A stretch of 64,000 nt of DNA from Nocardia asteroides (GCA_019930625.1 CP082844.1:7293764-7357763); one strand, 5' to 3'. Counted from the first letter of the stretch, positions 1 through 8,642 are shown. Made by a program: numbers and translations. The notes: generated by a model not told the origin, from the sequence alone.

Positions 1-138
1 GGCGTCTTCTCCTTCACCGTCGACGACGGCCACATCGTCGCCATCGACGTGGTCCGTAACCCGGACAAGTTGCGCGACCTGCCCACCACCGGTGAGCCCG
101 ACTGGTATCTGGGCGAGGGACGCACCGAACAGGAGTAG
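1..138 (+). CDS. ECF41-type RNA polymerase sigma factor, 3' end (partial)
   Basis: Only the last 45 codons are inside the window, ending at TAG 136-138. The visible tail reads as a SnoaL-like beta-sheet end, with the phrase DGHIVAIDVVRNPDKL. The NPDKL element is the hallmark of the C-terminal extension of ECF41 (SigJ-like) sigma factors, where this domain modulates core-promoter binding. The catalytic sigma regions lie upstream of the window and cannot be checked. It is convergent with the alanine dehydrogenase gene, whose stop codon begins at the next base. Confidence 0.75.
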   Translation, partial: GVFSFTVDDGHIVAIDVVRNPDKLRDLPTTGEPDWYLGEGRTEQE

Positions 139-1248
139 TCAGCCCGCGACGCCGAGCGGCCTGGAATAGCCGTGCGCGGCGGCTACTTCGCCGGAAAGCA
201 GTCGCCCGGCGTCCGCGGTGAGCCCGTGGGCGAGATCGGGGCGCGCGGCGCACGCCTCCTGCCAGCCGAGACCAGCGATCGCCCGCACGTAGGGAAGGGT
301 CGCGTTGGTGAGCGCGATCGTCGAGGTGTGCGGTACCGCGCCCGGCATATTGGCGACGCAGTAGAACAGCGCGTCCGCCACCCGGAAAGTCGGATTCGCG
401 TGCGTCGTCGGGTGCGCGGAGGCGAAGCAGCCACCCTGGTCGATGGAGATGTCCACCAGCACCGCGCCGGGGCGCATGCCCGCGACGAGCTCGTCGGAGA
501 CCAGTTTCGGCGCTCGCGCGCCCGGTACCAGCACCGCGCCGATCACCAGGTCGGCCGACAGCACCGCGCGCCGGATCTCCGTGGTGTTCGACGCGACGGT
601 GGTGACCCGACCGTCGAAGCGGGCGTCGAGTTCGCGTAACCGGCGAAGGTCGGTGTCCAGCACGCTGACGCGCGCGCCCATGCCCACGGCCACCGCGGCC
701 GCGTTCGAGCCCGCGACGCCGCCGCCGAGCACGACCACCTCCGCCGGGCGCACGCCGGGGACGCCACCGGGCAGCAGTCCGGCGCCGCCGAGCGGAGCCA
801 TCAGGTGATAGGCGCCGACCTGGGCGCCCAGCTTGCCCGCGATCTCGCTCATGGGGGCCAGCAGCGGCAGCGACCCGTCGGCCGCACGGACCATCTCGTA
901 GGCGATGGCGGTGATCCCCGACCGCAACACGGCATCGGTGCATTCGCGCGAAGCCGCCAAGTGCAGGAAGGTGAACAGCACCTGCCCATGGCGCATCCGC
1001 GGATACTCCTGCGCGATCGGTTCCTTCACCTTCAACACCAGCTCCGCTTCCCGCCACACCTGGTCGGCGTCCGGGACCAAGCGGGCCCCCACCGCGGCGT
1101 AATCGACGTCGGGAAACCCCGATCCGATGCCCGCGCCCGCCTGTACCACAACCTCGTGTCCGTGCCCGGCCAGCTCCCCGGCGCCCGCCGGAGTCAGGGC
1201 TACCCGGAACTCTTGCTCCTTGACCTCCCGTGGTACTCCGATCCTCAT
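139..1248 (-). CDS. ald: Alanine dehydrogenase
   Basis: A 369-aa NAD-dependent L-alanine dehydrogenase, catalysing reversible oxidative deamination of alanine to pyruvate and ammonia in the cytosol. The N-terminus MRIGVPREVKEQEFR is the family signature. Arg15, Lys75 and His96 fall exactly at the substrate-binding and catalytic positions of the 371-aa M. tuberculosis Ald. A Rossmann motif (VVVLGGGVAGSNAA) follows near residue 170, and the DISIDQGG segment carries the catalytic Asp. I chose ATG at 1248 over an in-frame ATG 36 bp upstream because only this start gives the conserved N-terminus. No strong Shine-Dalgarno sequence is visible. It stands alone, convergent with the sigma factor gene. 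Confidence 0.93.
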   Translation of the reverse strand: MRIGVPREVKEQEFRVALTPAGAGELAGHGHEVVVQAGAGIGSGFPDVDYAAVGARLVPDADQVWREAELVLKVKEPIAQEYPRMRHGQVLFTFLHLAASRECTDAVLRSGITAIAYEMVRAADGSLPLLAPMSEIAGKLGAQVGAYHLMAPLGGAGLLPGGVPGVRPAEVVVLGGGVAGSNAAAVAVGMGARVSVLDTDLRRLRELDARFDGRVTTVASNTTEIRRAVLSADLVIGAVLVPGARAPKLVSDELVAGMRPGAVLVDISIDQGGCFASAHPTTHANPTFRVADALFYCVANMPGAVPHTSTIALTNATLPYVRAIAGLGWQEACAARPDLAHGLTADAGRLLSGEVAAAHGYSRPLGVAG

Positions 1249-1353
1249 ACCGCCATCGTGGCCCCGCCGACGTGCCGACGCCACGAGCGACGCGCCGGTC
1301 GCGCATGACGACCATCCGCGTCCGCTCTTCGAGCCGGTTTCTCGGCACGTTGC

Positions 1354-2157
1354 TCAGCTGAGCGTGGCACCGCGCTCGGCCGACTGCGGTCTCACGGCGG
1401 CCGCCCGTCCCAAGGGCGGGATGTGCAGTTGATCCCCGCGACCGGCGTAGCGGAATATCCGGCTGAGATGGTCGAGCGACTCACTGAAGTGCGCCCAGCC
1501 CTCGCCGTGCACCGGCACGATCAGGGCGTCGCCGAGCACCTCGGCGGCCAGCAGCGCGGTGCGCGCGTTCAACGTGAGGTCGGCGTCGCCGAAGTGGCCG
1601 ATGTTCGCGGCGCCCACGTTGAGCACCGCGACATCGATGCGCCCGATTCGCTCGGCGATCCGCCGCACCACGTCGACAGAGGCGTTGTCACCCGAGACGT
1701 ACACCGTCGGCTCTCCTTCGGCCCGCAGCACGAACCCGGTGACGAATCCGGTGAACGGTTCGCAGCCCTCGGGGCCGTGCAGGGCGGGCACGCCGGTCAC
1801 CTGCACTCCGTGCACCGTCACGGTCTCCCAGTTCTGCAGTCCGCGCACGCCCTCGATGCGAGTCGCGGCGCCGGGCGTGGACAGTACGGTCGGCACCGTC
1901 CGGAGGAATTCCCGGCCGGACATGTCCAGGTTGTCGGGGTGTTCGTCGTGGGAGAGCAGCACGACGTCCACCGGGCCGAGTTCTCGCGGCGACACTGCGG
2001 GGCCGACAAGTTTGTGCAGCGTGACGCGCCCCGGGTAGTCGCCGGGTTCGTCGAAGGTGGGGTCGGTCAGCCAAGTGCGCCCCGCGTAGCGCAACCGCAG
2101 CGTCGGCCCGCCGACGTGCAGGACTTCGAGGGCGGTGGTTTCGATCGTGTCGCTCAT
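1354..2157 (-). CDS. MBL-fold metallo-hydrolase (UlaG-like)
   Basis: 267 aa. The protein reads as a metallo-beta-lactamase-fold hydrolase of the UlaG-like or 'metal-dependent hydrolase' branch. The metal motif is SHDEHPDNLD, with His70, His73 and Asp75, a variant of the usual HxHxDH. Later ligands are plausible at GDNAS (near residue 160) and in VPVHGEGWAHF near the C-terminus. The substrate is unknown. ATG 2157 (MSDTIETTA) is preferred to an ATG nine codons upstream because the conserved fold begins soon after it. The gene is divergent from the GlxA-type regulator at 2229, with about 70 bp between them, so that regulator may control it. The fold is secure; the function is not. Confidence 0.75.
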   Translation of the reverse strand: MSDTIETTALEVLHVGGPTLRLRYAGRTWLTDPTFDEPGDYPGRVTLHKLVGPAVSPRELGPVDVVLLSHDEHPDNLDMSGREFLRTVPTVLSTPGAATRIEGVRGLQNWETVTVHGVQVTGVPALHGPEGCEPFTGFVTGFVLRAEGEPTVYVSGDNASVDVVRRIAERIGRIDVAVLNVGAANIGHFGDADLTLNARTALLAAEVLGDALIVPVHGEGWAHFSESLDHLSRIFRYAGRGDQLHIPPLGRAAAVRPQSAERGATLS

Positions 2158-2228
2158 GTCGTCGATCCTGTCCGGCCCGCGCACCGGTCAACAGTGGCCC
2201 GGGAGCCGCTTATCGTTAAGATCGGGCC

Positions 2229-3185
2229 ATGCGCACGGTAGCCGTCTTCGCGTTCGACGGGATCAGTCCCTTCCATTTGTCGGTGCCCAGCCTGGTTTTC
2301 GGGCGGATAGGAATCGACGGGTCCGCGCCGTATCAGGTAGACGTGTGCGCCGAGCGGCCCGGGAATTACAGCACTCCAGCCGGTTTCGACATCAATGTCC
2401 GGCACGGACTCGACACGCTGGCCCGCGCCGACACGATCGTGATCCCGAGCTGGCGGCCCGGAACGCGACTGTCCGCCGAAGTGCGCGCCGCGCTGCGCAC
2501 CGCCCACGCCGGCGGCGCCAGGATCGTCGGGCTGTGCCTCGGCTCGTGGGCGGTGGCCGCCAGCGGGCTGGCCGACGGGCGCGAGGTGACAACGCACTGG
2601 GCCGCCGCCGCCGAACTGGCCCGCGCGTTTCCGGCGGTCCGCGTCCGCGCCGACACGCTGTGGACGGACCTGGGCGATGTCGTGACGTCGGCGGGCGTGG
2701 CCGCGGCCCTGGACTGCTGCCTGCACTTGGTCCGCGGCGATCTGGGCAGCAAAGCGGCCACCGAGCTGGCCCGAGCGCTGGTCACCGCACCGCACCGCAG
2801 CGGATCGCAAGCACAGTACATCCCGGTCGCGGTCCCCGACGCCGCCGAGGACGATCCGATCGAACGCGCCATGGTGTGGGCGCGAACCCGTCTCGGCGAT
2901 CCGATCGACCTGGACAGCTGGGCGCGGGTCGCGCTCATGTCGCGGCGCACGTTCACCCGCCGCTTCCGCGACCGCACCGGCAGCAGCCCGCAGCAGTGGC
3001 TGCTGCTCCAGCGCACCGACCGGGCGCGGCTATTGCTCGAATCCACCGCCGACACCGTGGAACGCATCGCCGTCGACACCGGGTTCGGCACGGCGGTGAG
3101 CCTGCGCCACCACTTCCACCGCCTCCTCGGCACCAGCCCCGCCGCCCACCGCGCCGGCTTCCAGGGGGCGCGGTTAAGTTCGTGA
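2229..3185 (+). CDS. GlxA-family transcriptional regulator (DJ-1/PfpI + AraC HTH)
   Basis: 318 aa with two domains. Residues about 1-180 form a DJ-1/PfpI-like (class I glutamine amidotransferase-like) sensor with the nucleophile-elbow sequence GLCLGSWAVA at Cys103. Residues about 215-315 form an AraC/XylS DNA-binding domain, recognisable from SRRTFTRRFRDRTGSSPQQWL and the second helix-turn-helix VERIAVDTGFGTAVSLRHHF. Such proteins are cytosolic regulators whose amidase-like domain binds a ligand or is inactive. It is divergent from the MBL hydrolase gene and followed after 2 bp by the carbonic anhydrase gene, so those two may be co-transcribed. The ligand is unknown. Confidence 0.88.
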   Translation: MRTVAVFAFDGISPFHLSVPSLVFGRIGIDGSAPYQVDVCAERPGNYSTPAGFDINVRHGLDTLARADTIVIPSWRPGTRLSAEVRAALRTAHAGGARIVGLCLGSWAVAASGLADGREVTTHWAAAAELARAFPAVRVRADTLWTDLGDVVTSAGVAAALDCCLHLVRGDLGSKAATELARALVTAPHRSGSQAQYIPVAVPDAAEDDPIERAMVWARTRLGDPIDLDSWARVALMSRRTFTRRFRDRTGSSPQQWLLLQRTDRARLLLESTADTVERIAVDTGFGTAVSLRHHFHRLLGTSPAAHRAGFQGARLSS

Positions 3186-3187
3186 CC

Positions 3188-3703
3188 ATGCGGATTCAGC
3201 TGGGCGACTATGCGCCGGATATCGAGGACAGCGCGTGGCTCGCGCCGAACGCCACCGTGATCGGCCGCGTGCGGCTCGGGGCCGAGGTCAGCGTCTGGTA
3301 CAGCGCCGTACTGCGCGGTGACCTGGAGACGATCGAGGTCGGCGCGCGCAGCAATATCCAGGACGGCTGCGTGCTGCATGCCGACCCCGGCTTCCCCCTG
3401 ACCGTTGGCGCGGGAGTCTCGGTAGGACACAACGCGATCCTGCACGGGTGCACCATCGGCGACGACGTGCTCGTCGGCATGGGCGCCACCGTCCTCAACG
3501 GCGCCGTGGTCGGGCCGGGCAGCCTGATCGCGGCCAACGCACTGATCCCGGAGGGCGCGCGGATTCCGCCCGGCTCACTCGTGGCGGGCGTACCGGGCAA
3601 GGTACGCCGAGAGCTGCGCGCCGAGGAACAAGATCGCATTCGCCTGAATGCGTCTGTCTACCTAGCAAATACAGCTCAACATCGCACGGCAAATGAGGTG
3701 TGA
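3188..3703 (+). CDS. Gamma-class carbonic anhydrase / YrdA-like hexapeptide protein
   Basis: 171 aa. A left-handed beta-helix protein built of isoleucine-patch hexapeptide repeats (for example VGAGVSVGHNAILHGCTIGDDVLVG). His64, His81 and His86 have the 17- and 5-residue spacing of the zinc ligands of gamma-carbonic anhydrases. Members form trimers with zinc at subunit interfaces; many bacterial YrdA/CaiE-like members have little or no measured carbonic anhydrase activity, so the catalytic role is an inference. ATG 3188 begins right after the stop of the preceding regulator, consistent with coupled translation. The last ten residues are unlike the family core and look disordered. Confidence 0.85.
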   Translation: MRIQLGDYAPDIEDSAWLAPNATVIGRVRLGAEVSVWYSAVLRGDLETIEVGARSNIQDGCVLHADPGFPLTVGAGVSVGHNAILHGCTIGDDVLVGMGATVLNGAVVGPGSLIAANALIPEGARIPPGSLVAGVPGKVRRELRAEEQDRIRLNASVYLANTAQHRTANEV

Positions 3704-3707
3704 TACC

Positions 3708-3728
3708 GGACACACTGATCAAGTGTCC
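3708..3728. promoter_or_regulatory. Candidate operator dyad before the 61-aa gene
   Basis: A perfect 6-bp inverted repeat, GGACAC at 3708-3713 and GTGTCC at 3723-3728, with a 9-nt spacer holding TGATCA. It lies 5 bp after the carbonic anhydrase stop and 143 bp before the GTG of the small gene at 3871. The size fits a TetR- or GntR-type site. No regulator can be assigned from sequence. Confidence 0.35.
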
Positions 3729-3870
3729 AGTAAGGTTCGCTGATAGCATTCAGCCAGCGTGCCCGGCGACCCGGGCTCTCCTGTCGACACGGTTGTCGTG
3801 CGACTTGTAGCGCAGTGGTGAACCCACCCGGGTCGGTGGGCGGGTGAGCGTGCAGGCAGGAGGTATCACG

Positions 3871-4056
3871 GTGTCGTACGTGCAGTCGGGTGTGCATCGG
3901 CCCAAGGGCCGGATCAGCGTGGCCGACATCGCGGCCCAACCCGGTGGAGTCGAGGCACTCCAGCGCCGGGTACATGAATTACGTTCCCGCGGCGTGGATT
4001 TCGCCGCGAACGCGATCGAGAAGGAAATGGCCGAGCTGGATCTGCCGCGCCAATGA
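3871..4056 (+). CDS. Small conserved-looking hypothetical protein (61 aa)
   Basis: Unknown function. GTG 3871 is chosen over an upstream in-frame GTG at 3844 because a perfect AGGAGG (3858-3863) sits 7 nt before it. The protein starts VSYVQSGVHRPKGRISVADIA and has a predicted amphipathic helical C-terminal half (VEALQRRVHELRSRGVDFAANAIEKEM) that could be a short coiled coil or helical hairpin. There are no cysteines, membrane segments or signal peptide. It is convergent with the GAF/PAS-like gene 25 bp downstream. The strong ribosome binding site and biased codon use support a real gene. Confidence 0.6.
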   Translation: MSYVQSGVHRPKGRISVADIAAQPGGVEALQRRVHELRSRGVDFAANAIEKEMAELDLPRQ

Positions 4057-4081
4057 CTTCGCCTGCCACGGTCACGGCGGT

Positions 4082-5074
4082 TCACTCCGCGGTGACCGTG
4101 GCCAATCCGGCCGTGGTGTGCTGATCCAGCGCCATCAACGCGGCCCGTATTCGTACCGGTTGCCAACCACCGTCGATCCGGCGCAGGCGCACCGTTCCCT
4201 CGGTGCGATGCCGCGCCAGCTCTCGCGACATGGCCTTCGCGGCCTCCAGATCGTCCGGGTGGATCTGCGGTCTCGGCTGCTGCGGCAGATCCTCCCAGGC
4301 GATGTCCGGCATCGGCGCGCCGATCCACCGGATCAACCGCAACGACCGCAGATTGACGATCGCGCGGTACTCGCCGGGTTCGGTGGCGGCTTCCAGCACC
4401 GTGTACTCCAGGATCGTCGGCGGCGGCGCGGCGGCGACCGCGGTGGCCGCGCCGATGTCCTGCGTCACGCCGCGCAGCAGCACGTGACGCACGCCGGTGT
4501 CATCCGGCTCGACGACGATCCGGCAGGCGAAATGCCCGGCGCGCAGCGCGGCGTCGTCCCGACGGATGGTCCAGACCGCCTGGTGCTCGGTGCCCGGCGC
4601 CGAGTTGACGATCTTGGCCAGCGCCTCGCTCTCGTCGCGGTTGGTGACCAGCCGGGTGAACGCACTGGCGATGGCCAGCTCGGCGGCCCGGTTCTCGGGC
4701 GCGACACCGTACAGGTCCAGCAGGTCGACGCTGCGCACCGAGCGGTTGGTCGTGAGGTCGAAATACCACGCGCCCATCGGGTCCGCGGCCACGACGGGCT
4801 CCCGCACCGGACCCACCCACAGTCGTACGGCATGCGCCTGCCGCGGCGTGATGAGCAGCGGCTCGGCCCGCACCGTGCGCCGCCCGTCGTCGGAGACCTG
4901 TGCGACCGGCACACCGGTCGCACACGCCTGCCACAGCGCCGACTCCGCGTCGGCGAGCGACCGCGGGTTGCGCAGGATGTTGGTCAGCGGCACGAACGAC
5001 TTCGGTGTGGACCCCAAGGCGATCACGCGTCCGGGACTACCGGAGAAACACTCGAGCAGAATCCATTTCGTCAC
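4082..5074 (-). CDS. GAF/PAS-like sensor protein (DUF5593-type)
   Basis: 330 aa. It resembles actinobacterial proteins annotated as GAF domain-containing/DUF5593. The N-terminal part (about 1-125) opens VTKWILLECFSGSPGRVIALG and carries the AVRLWVGP and GAWYFDLTTNRSVRSVDLLDLYGV segments typical of that group. The C-terminal part (about 205-330) looks PAS-like (PGEYRAIVNLRSLRLIRWIG, then WEDLPQQPRPQIHPDDLEAAKAM). There is no catalytic or DNA-binding domain, so a small-molecule-binding or signalling adaptor role is inferred. GTG 5074 is preferred to ATG 5089 because GGAGG (complement of 5083-5087) lies 8 nt before it. The ligand is unknown. Confidence 0.65.
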   Translation of the reverse strand: MTKWILLECFSGSPGRVIALGSTPKSFVPLTNILRNPRSLADAESALWQACATGVPVAQVSDDGRRTVRAEPLLITPRQAHAVRLWVGPVREPVVAADPMGAWYFDLTTNRSVRSVDLLDLYGVAPENRAAELAIASAFTRLVTNRDESEALAKIVNSAPGTEHQAVWTIRRDDAALRAGHFACRIVVEPDDTGVRHVLLRGVTQDIGAATAVAAAPPPTILEYTVLEAATEPGEYRAIVNLRSLRLIRWIGAPMPDIAWEDLPQQPRPQIHPDDLEAAKAMSRELARHRTEGTVRLRRIDGGWQPVRIRAALMALDQHTTAGLATVTAE

Positions 5075-5200
5075 CGAGCGGGCCTCCACGGCCCGCCGCC
5101 GGTGCGGCGCGACGCCTCACCCGTCCGCCATAACGTGAGATACGTTCTGCCAGTTCTCATTTCGCCATTTCCCATCTCTGACCGCGTACCCTGAGAGCGG

Positions 5201-6013
5201 TCAGGACCGGAATACCATGTCCAGCACCTTCTCGTGGTACGACCCGGCGATTCTTGTGACCAGATCCACAACGACGGCGTCCAGTCCGACGAGGACCTTC
5301 GCCTCGCCGCGTGCGGCGCCGCGCAGAATGGTCCGCGCCGCCGCGGCCGGGCTCATCCGCGCCACCTGTCCTTCGAACCGGCGCACCACCTGCGCCGCGT
5401 CGACGCCCGGCGCGACCCTCGCCGACCGGGCGATCCCGGTGAGCACCCCGCCGGGATACACCCCGGTGACCCGCACGGTGCCGCCCGCCGCCCGCATGTC
5501 CTGGCGCAGCGAGTCGGTGAAGCCGCGCACGGCGAACTTGGCCGCGGTGTAGGGTGCGTGCCGCGCCACGGCCACCAACCCGAACGCCGACGAGATGTTG
5601 ACGACATGCGCGCGTTCGGCAGCCAGCAGATGCGGCAGGAACGCCTTCGTTCCGTTGACCACACCCCAGAAGTCGACGGCCATCACCTCTTCGAAGTCGC
5701 TGAACGGCGACTCCAGCACGCTGCCGACGTGCAGGATGCCCGCGTTGTTGAACAGCGCCTCGACCCGCCCGAACCGCGCGACGGTCCGCTCCGCGTACGC
5801 GAACACGGCCGCGCGGTCGGTGACGTCCACCGCGCTCACCGCGGGCTCCCGGCCCGCGGCCGCGCACAGCCTCCCGGTCTCGGCGACGGCCTCCGCCGAC
5901 TTGTCCGACAGCGCCAGCCACGCCCCCGCGCCGGCCAGCGCCACTGCCAATTCCCGGCCGATACCCGACCCCGCTCCGGTGACCGCCACGACGCGATCCG
6001 CGAAATATCCCAT
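5201..6013 (-). CDS. Short-chain dehydrogenase/reductase
   Basis: 270 aa classical SDR. The cofactor motif TGAGSGIG starts at residue 12, an NNAG motif follows near residue 90, the catalytic Ser is in NISSAFG, and the YTAAK segment supplies catalytic Tyr and Lys. It ends with a charged tail. The protein is a cytosolic NAD(P)-dependent oxidoreductase of unknown substrate. It is divergent from the TetR gene at 6237, a common arrangement in which the TetR protein represses the SDR gene. The start ATG 6013 gives a normal SDR N-terminus. Confidence 0.88.
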   Translation of the reverse strand: MGYFADRVVAVTGAGSGIGRELAVALAGAGAWLALSDKSAEAVAETGRLCAAAGREPAVSAVDVTDRAAVFAYAERTVARFGRVEALFNNAGILHVGSVLESPFSDFEEVMAVDFWGVVNGTKAFLPHLLAAERAHVVNISSAFGLVAVARHAPYTAAKFAVRGFTDSLRQDMRAAGGTVRVTGVYPGGVLTGIARSARVAPGVDAAQVVRRFEGQVARMSPAAAARTILRGAARGEAKVLVGLDAVVVDLVTRIAGSYHEKVLDMVFRS

Positions 6014-6069
6014 GGCTCAACCCCTTTCCGCATCGGCCGACGATGCGGCCGACACCGACCACAGGCTGC

Positions 6070-6083
6070 CCAGTCTATTCTGG
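6070..6083. promoter_or_regulatory. Weak operator-like dyad in the SDR/TetR divergent region
   Basis: CCAG at 6070-6073 and CTGG at 6080-6083 flank TCTATT. It is the only symmetric element I could pick out between the divergent SDR and TetR genes. Four-base arms are expected often by chance in GC-rich DNA, so this is only a pointer to where a TetR operator might be. Confidence 0.2.
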
Positions 6084-6236
6084 ACACGCGACCTACTGTG
6101 CGGGATCACGCGGTCGGGCGATGCCCGGTCACGCTCGGCCTACCCAATGAAATAATGAACGTCCCGTCCGCACCCGTCGCGATGCCGCGCCCACCGGCCA
6201 CGGCCCGGCCACCGCGCCGAAACCACTGGAGATCCT

Positions 6237-6860
6237 GTGCCTTCCATCTCGCCCATGCTGCAACGCATCCTGGAGAAACCGGTCGCCGACGGCGAGAAGC
6301 TCCTGGAAAGCGCACTCTCGGCCTTCCTCGACTTCGGTATCAAGCGGACCAGTATGGGCGAGATCGCGCGCCGCGCGGGGATCAGCCCCGCCACGCTGTA
6401 CCGGCGCTACGAATCCAAGAACGACCTCGTCGAGGCGGTCAGCGTCCGGGAGGCCCAGCGTTTCGTCGCCGCGATCGAGAAGCAGGTGCACACCGTCTCC
6501 GGCAACGACGATCAGCTGGTCGAGATCTTCGTCGCGTTCATCAGCGCCATCGCGGGCAACGAACTGCTGCGCAGGCTGCTGCGCACCGAGCCGGACCTGA
6601 TCCTGCCCCGGCTGACCACCGAAGCGGGGCCGATCCTCGCCGTCGGCCGCGACTACCTGGCCGAGAAGCTGCGCGAGCTACGAGATGCCGGTGGCACGCA
6701 CGATTTCGACGCCGACCTGGTCGCCGAGATCATGGCCCGGCTGGCGCTGTCGCTCGCGCTCACGCCCGACGGGCTGATCCCGGTGAGCGATCGAAGCGCC
6801 GCCCGCGACTTCGCCCGCCGCACCCTGCTGCCGATGGTCGGCGTCCAGGTCAGCGCGTAA
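6237..6860 (+). CDS. TetR-family transcriptional regulator
   Basis: 207 aa. The N-terminal helix-turn-helix is clear: LLESALSAFLDFGIKRTSMGEIARRAGISPATLYRRYESKNDLVEAV at about residues 22-68. The rest is an all-helical ligand-binding and dimer domain. The start is GTG 6237, with GGAG (6228-6231) just upstream. The gene is divergent from the SDR at 6013 and probably controls it. Its 3' end overlaps the convergent methyltransferase reading frame by 183 bp (6678-6860). Confidence 0.9.
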   Translation: MPSISPMLQRILEKPVADGEKLLESALSAFLDFGIKRTSMGEIARRAGISPATLYRRYESKNDLVEAVSVREAQRFVAAIEKQVHTVSGNDDQLVEIFVAFISAIAGNELLRRLLRTEPDLILPRLTTEAGPILAVGRDYLAEKLRELRDAGGTHDFDADLVAEIMARLALSLALTPDGLIPVSDRSAARDFARRTLLPMVGVQVSA

Positions 6861-8642
6861 TCGGACGCCGAACGCCGCGGCCACGCGGTCGTCCAGCTCG
6901 GCTTGCGCCGCCGGATCGGGCATACGACCCTCGACGAACTCGCCCACCAAGTCGATCACGGCCCCCGACCGGGCTGCCGCGGGGTCGGGCACCGGCAGCC
7001 GCGACACGTACTGAGTGATCCAGCGCCGCCTGCCCGAGTACAACCGATTGCCGCAGACCACGTCGTAGAACCGCAAACCGAGCGCCGAATTCGCCACGCC
7101 CATCAGCAGATACGCCAAGCGTGTGGCCTCGGCCGGCACACCGGCCAGGTCCGGTAGCGAGATCCAATAGCAGTCGCCGTTGACCACGGCCCCCGAACTG
7201 TCCAGCGCGAAACGCGGACGGTCGCTGATGTCCGGAAAGACCAGCTTCGGCTCGCGCCACAGGTGCGGGCGCTGCGGAACCCAGATCTCGTACCAATCGC
7301 GACCGCTCTCCACGACGTAGCGTCGTCCGGCCAGCGTCTCCCGATGCGACAGCAGGTACGCGGCGGCGGCGGGAAATTCGGCGAGGTCGATGGGCGTGCG
7401 GCGCGTCCTGTCCAGGTCGTAGGGATACAGCACGCGAACGTCGCGGGCGCGGTTGGCCCGCCACGGCGTCAGATCGTGGTGGGTGATCAGATCGAGCAGC
7501 AATTCCGGTTCGGGGCACGGATCGGCGTCGGCCCAGCCGTCGGAGATGAACACGCGGTCGGCGGTGGTCTTGATGCCGACCCGGATGCGCGCCACGTCAC
7601 CGAAGTCGCGCCAGGTCGCCGCCGCGATCCGCGTCAACCAGGAATCGATCGCCTCGTGCGACATCCGCCACGCGATGTCCGGTTCGCGCGCCACGCCCCG
7701 CTGTGTCCGGCGTTCCGCGGCTGACCCCGGCTGTCCGTCGTGCGCTGCCGCACCGCTCGAACTCTCGCCGCTGATCCGGTCCCCGGCATGATCGAGGGGC
7801 GTCGGTGACTGGCGTCCGGTCACCAAACTGCCGACCTCGATGACGAAGGTCCGACCGTTGTACTCGACGATCGAGCCGTACGGGTCTGCCAGCGCCTCGA
7901 AAAGCGTCTTCTCACCGGGTATCGCGCCACCGGCCTCGTAGGCGGAGACGTAGCGGCAGCCGTCGTGGTGGCTCGCGCGCCGCGCGATGGTGATCGCGGG
8001 CAGGACAGCGGCGGTGAACAACTTGGTGTCCCCCAGGTCGTACAGCTCGAGCGGAGCAAGGTCGGTCAGCAGCAGTCGCCGGATGTTCGCGCCGGCCTTG
8101 GTGGTCAGGAATCGGTTGGCGCACAACAGGCCGAGCACGCCTCGGGCGGCCAGCAACCGGGGCAGCGTCGCGACGAACGGATGCGTCAGGTCGATCCGCC
8201 CGCGCAGGCCGAACCGCTTGCTCAGCAACCGCGCGGTCGATCCGCCCAGCTGCTGGGTGCGCACGTACGGCGGGTTGGTGATCACCGCGTCGAACGAGCC
8301 GTCGGCGAGCTGGGCCTCGACCGCGAGGAAGTCGGCCCTGCGCCAGTGCGCGGCGATCCCCGCCACGCCGGCACGCTCGCGCGCGACCGCGAGCGCGCGG
8401 GCGTCCAGGTCGTAGCCGGTCAGCACCAGCCGGGCGCCCGGGAACCGTGCCGCAGCCTCGTGCCGCACCGCGAACAGCAGCTCGCCGTCGCCGCACGCCG
8501 GATCGAGGACGCGCAGGACGCCGGTCTTCGAAACCTCCACATGGCGCAGCAGCCGCTGCGCGAGAAACCGGGCCAGCACCGGCGGCGTGTAATGCCTGCC
8601 GTGCCGTTTGCGGTCCCGCGCGGCGGGGGCTTCGGACGCCAT
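6678..8642 (-). CDS. N6-adenine DNA methyltransferase (Eco57I/TaqI-like), no nuclease seen
   Basis: 654 aa. Motif I is DPACGDGELL near residue 40 and motif IV is NPPYVRTQQ near residue 120, the signature of gamma-type N6-adenine methyltransferases such as TaqI and Eco57I-like enzymes. The conserved partner segment RHYTPPVLARFLAQ precedes them. The C-terminal 300 residues look like a target-recognition region (WYEIWVPQR, LVFPDIS, YISLPD-like blocks). A low-complexity hydrophilic insert interrupts the middle near residue 290. No PD-(D/E)xK or HNH nuclease motif is visible in it or beside it. ATG 8642 is chosen with ACGAGG upstream. The last ~60 codons run antisense to the TetR gene; a frameshift near 6860 that ends the protein there is the main alternative. 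Confidence 0.78.
   Translation of the reverse strand: MASEAPAARDRKRHGRHYTPPVLARFLAQRLLRHVEVSKTGVLRVLDPACGDGELLFAVRHEAAARFPGARLVLTGYDLDARALAVARERAGVAGIAAHWRRADFLAVEAQLADGSFDAVITNPPYVRTQQLGGSTARLLSKRFGLRGRIDLTHPFVATLPRLLAARGVLGLLCANRFLTTKAGANIRRLLLTDLAPLELYDLGDTKLFTAAVLPAITIARRASHHDGCRYVSAYEAGGAIPGEKTLFEALADPYGSIVEYNGRTFVIEVGSLVTGRQSPTPLDHAGDRISGESSSGAAAHDGQPGSAAERRTQRGVAREPDIAWRMSHEAIDSWLTRIAAATWRDFGDVARIRVGIKTTADRVFISDGWADADPCPEPELLLDLITHHDLTPWRANRARDVRVLYPYDLDRTRRTPIDLAEFPAAAAYLLSHRETLAGRRYVVESGRDWYEIWVPQRPHLWREPKLVFPDISDRPRFALDSSGAVVNGDCYWISLPDLAGVPAEATRLAYLLMGVANSALGLRFYDVVCGNRLYSGRRRWITQYVSRLPVPDPAAARSGAVIDLVGEFVEGRMPDPAAQAELDDRVAAAFGVRLRADLDADHRQQGAAGEVAGGASIAHRDQPVGRERERQRQPGHDLGDQVGVEIVRATGIS

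Noticed and set aside
14..1348. A 444-aa minus-strand frame overlapping the alanine dehydrogenase gene
   Set aside because: It is extremely Arg/Gly-rich, has no family motif and is a frame-shadow of ald in GC-rich DNA.
2135..3187. A long plus-strand frame leading into the carbonic anhydrase
   Set aside because: It runs out of frame through the GlxA regulator and is Arg-rich; the proper start is ATG 3188.
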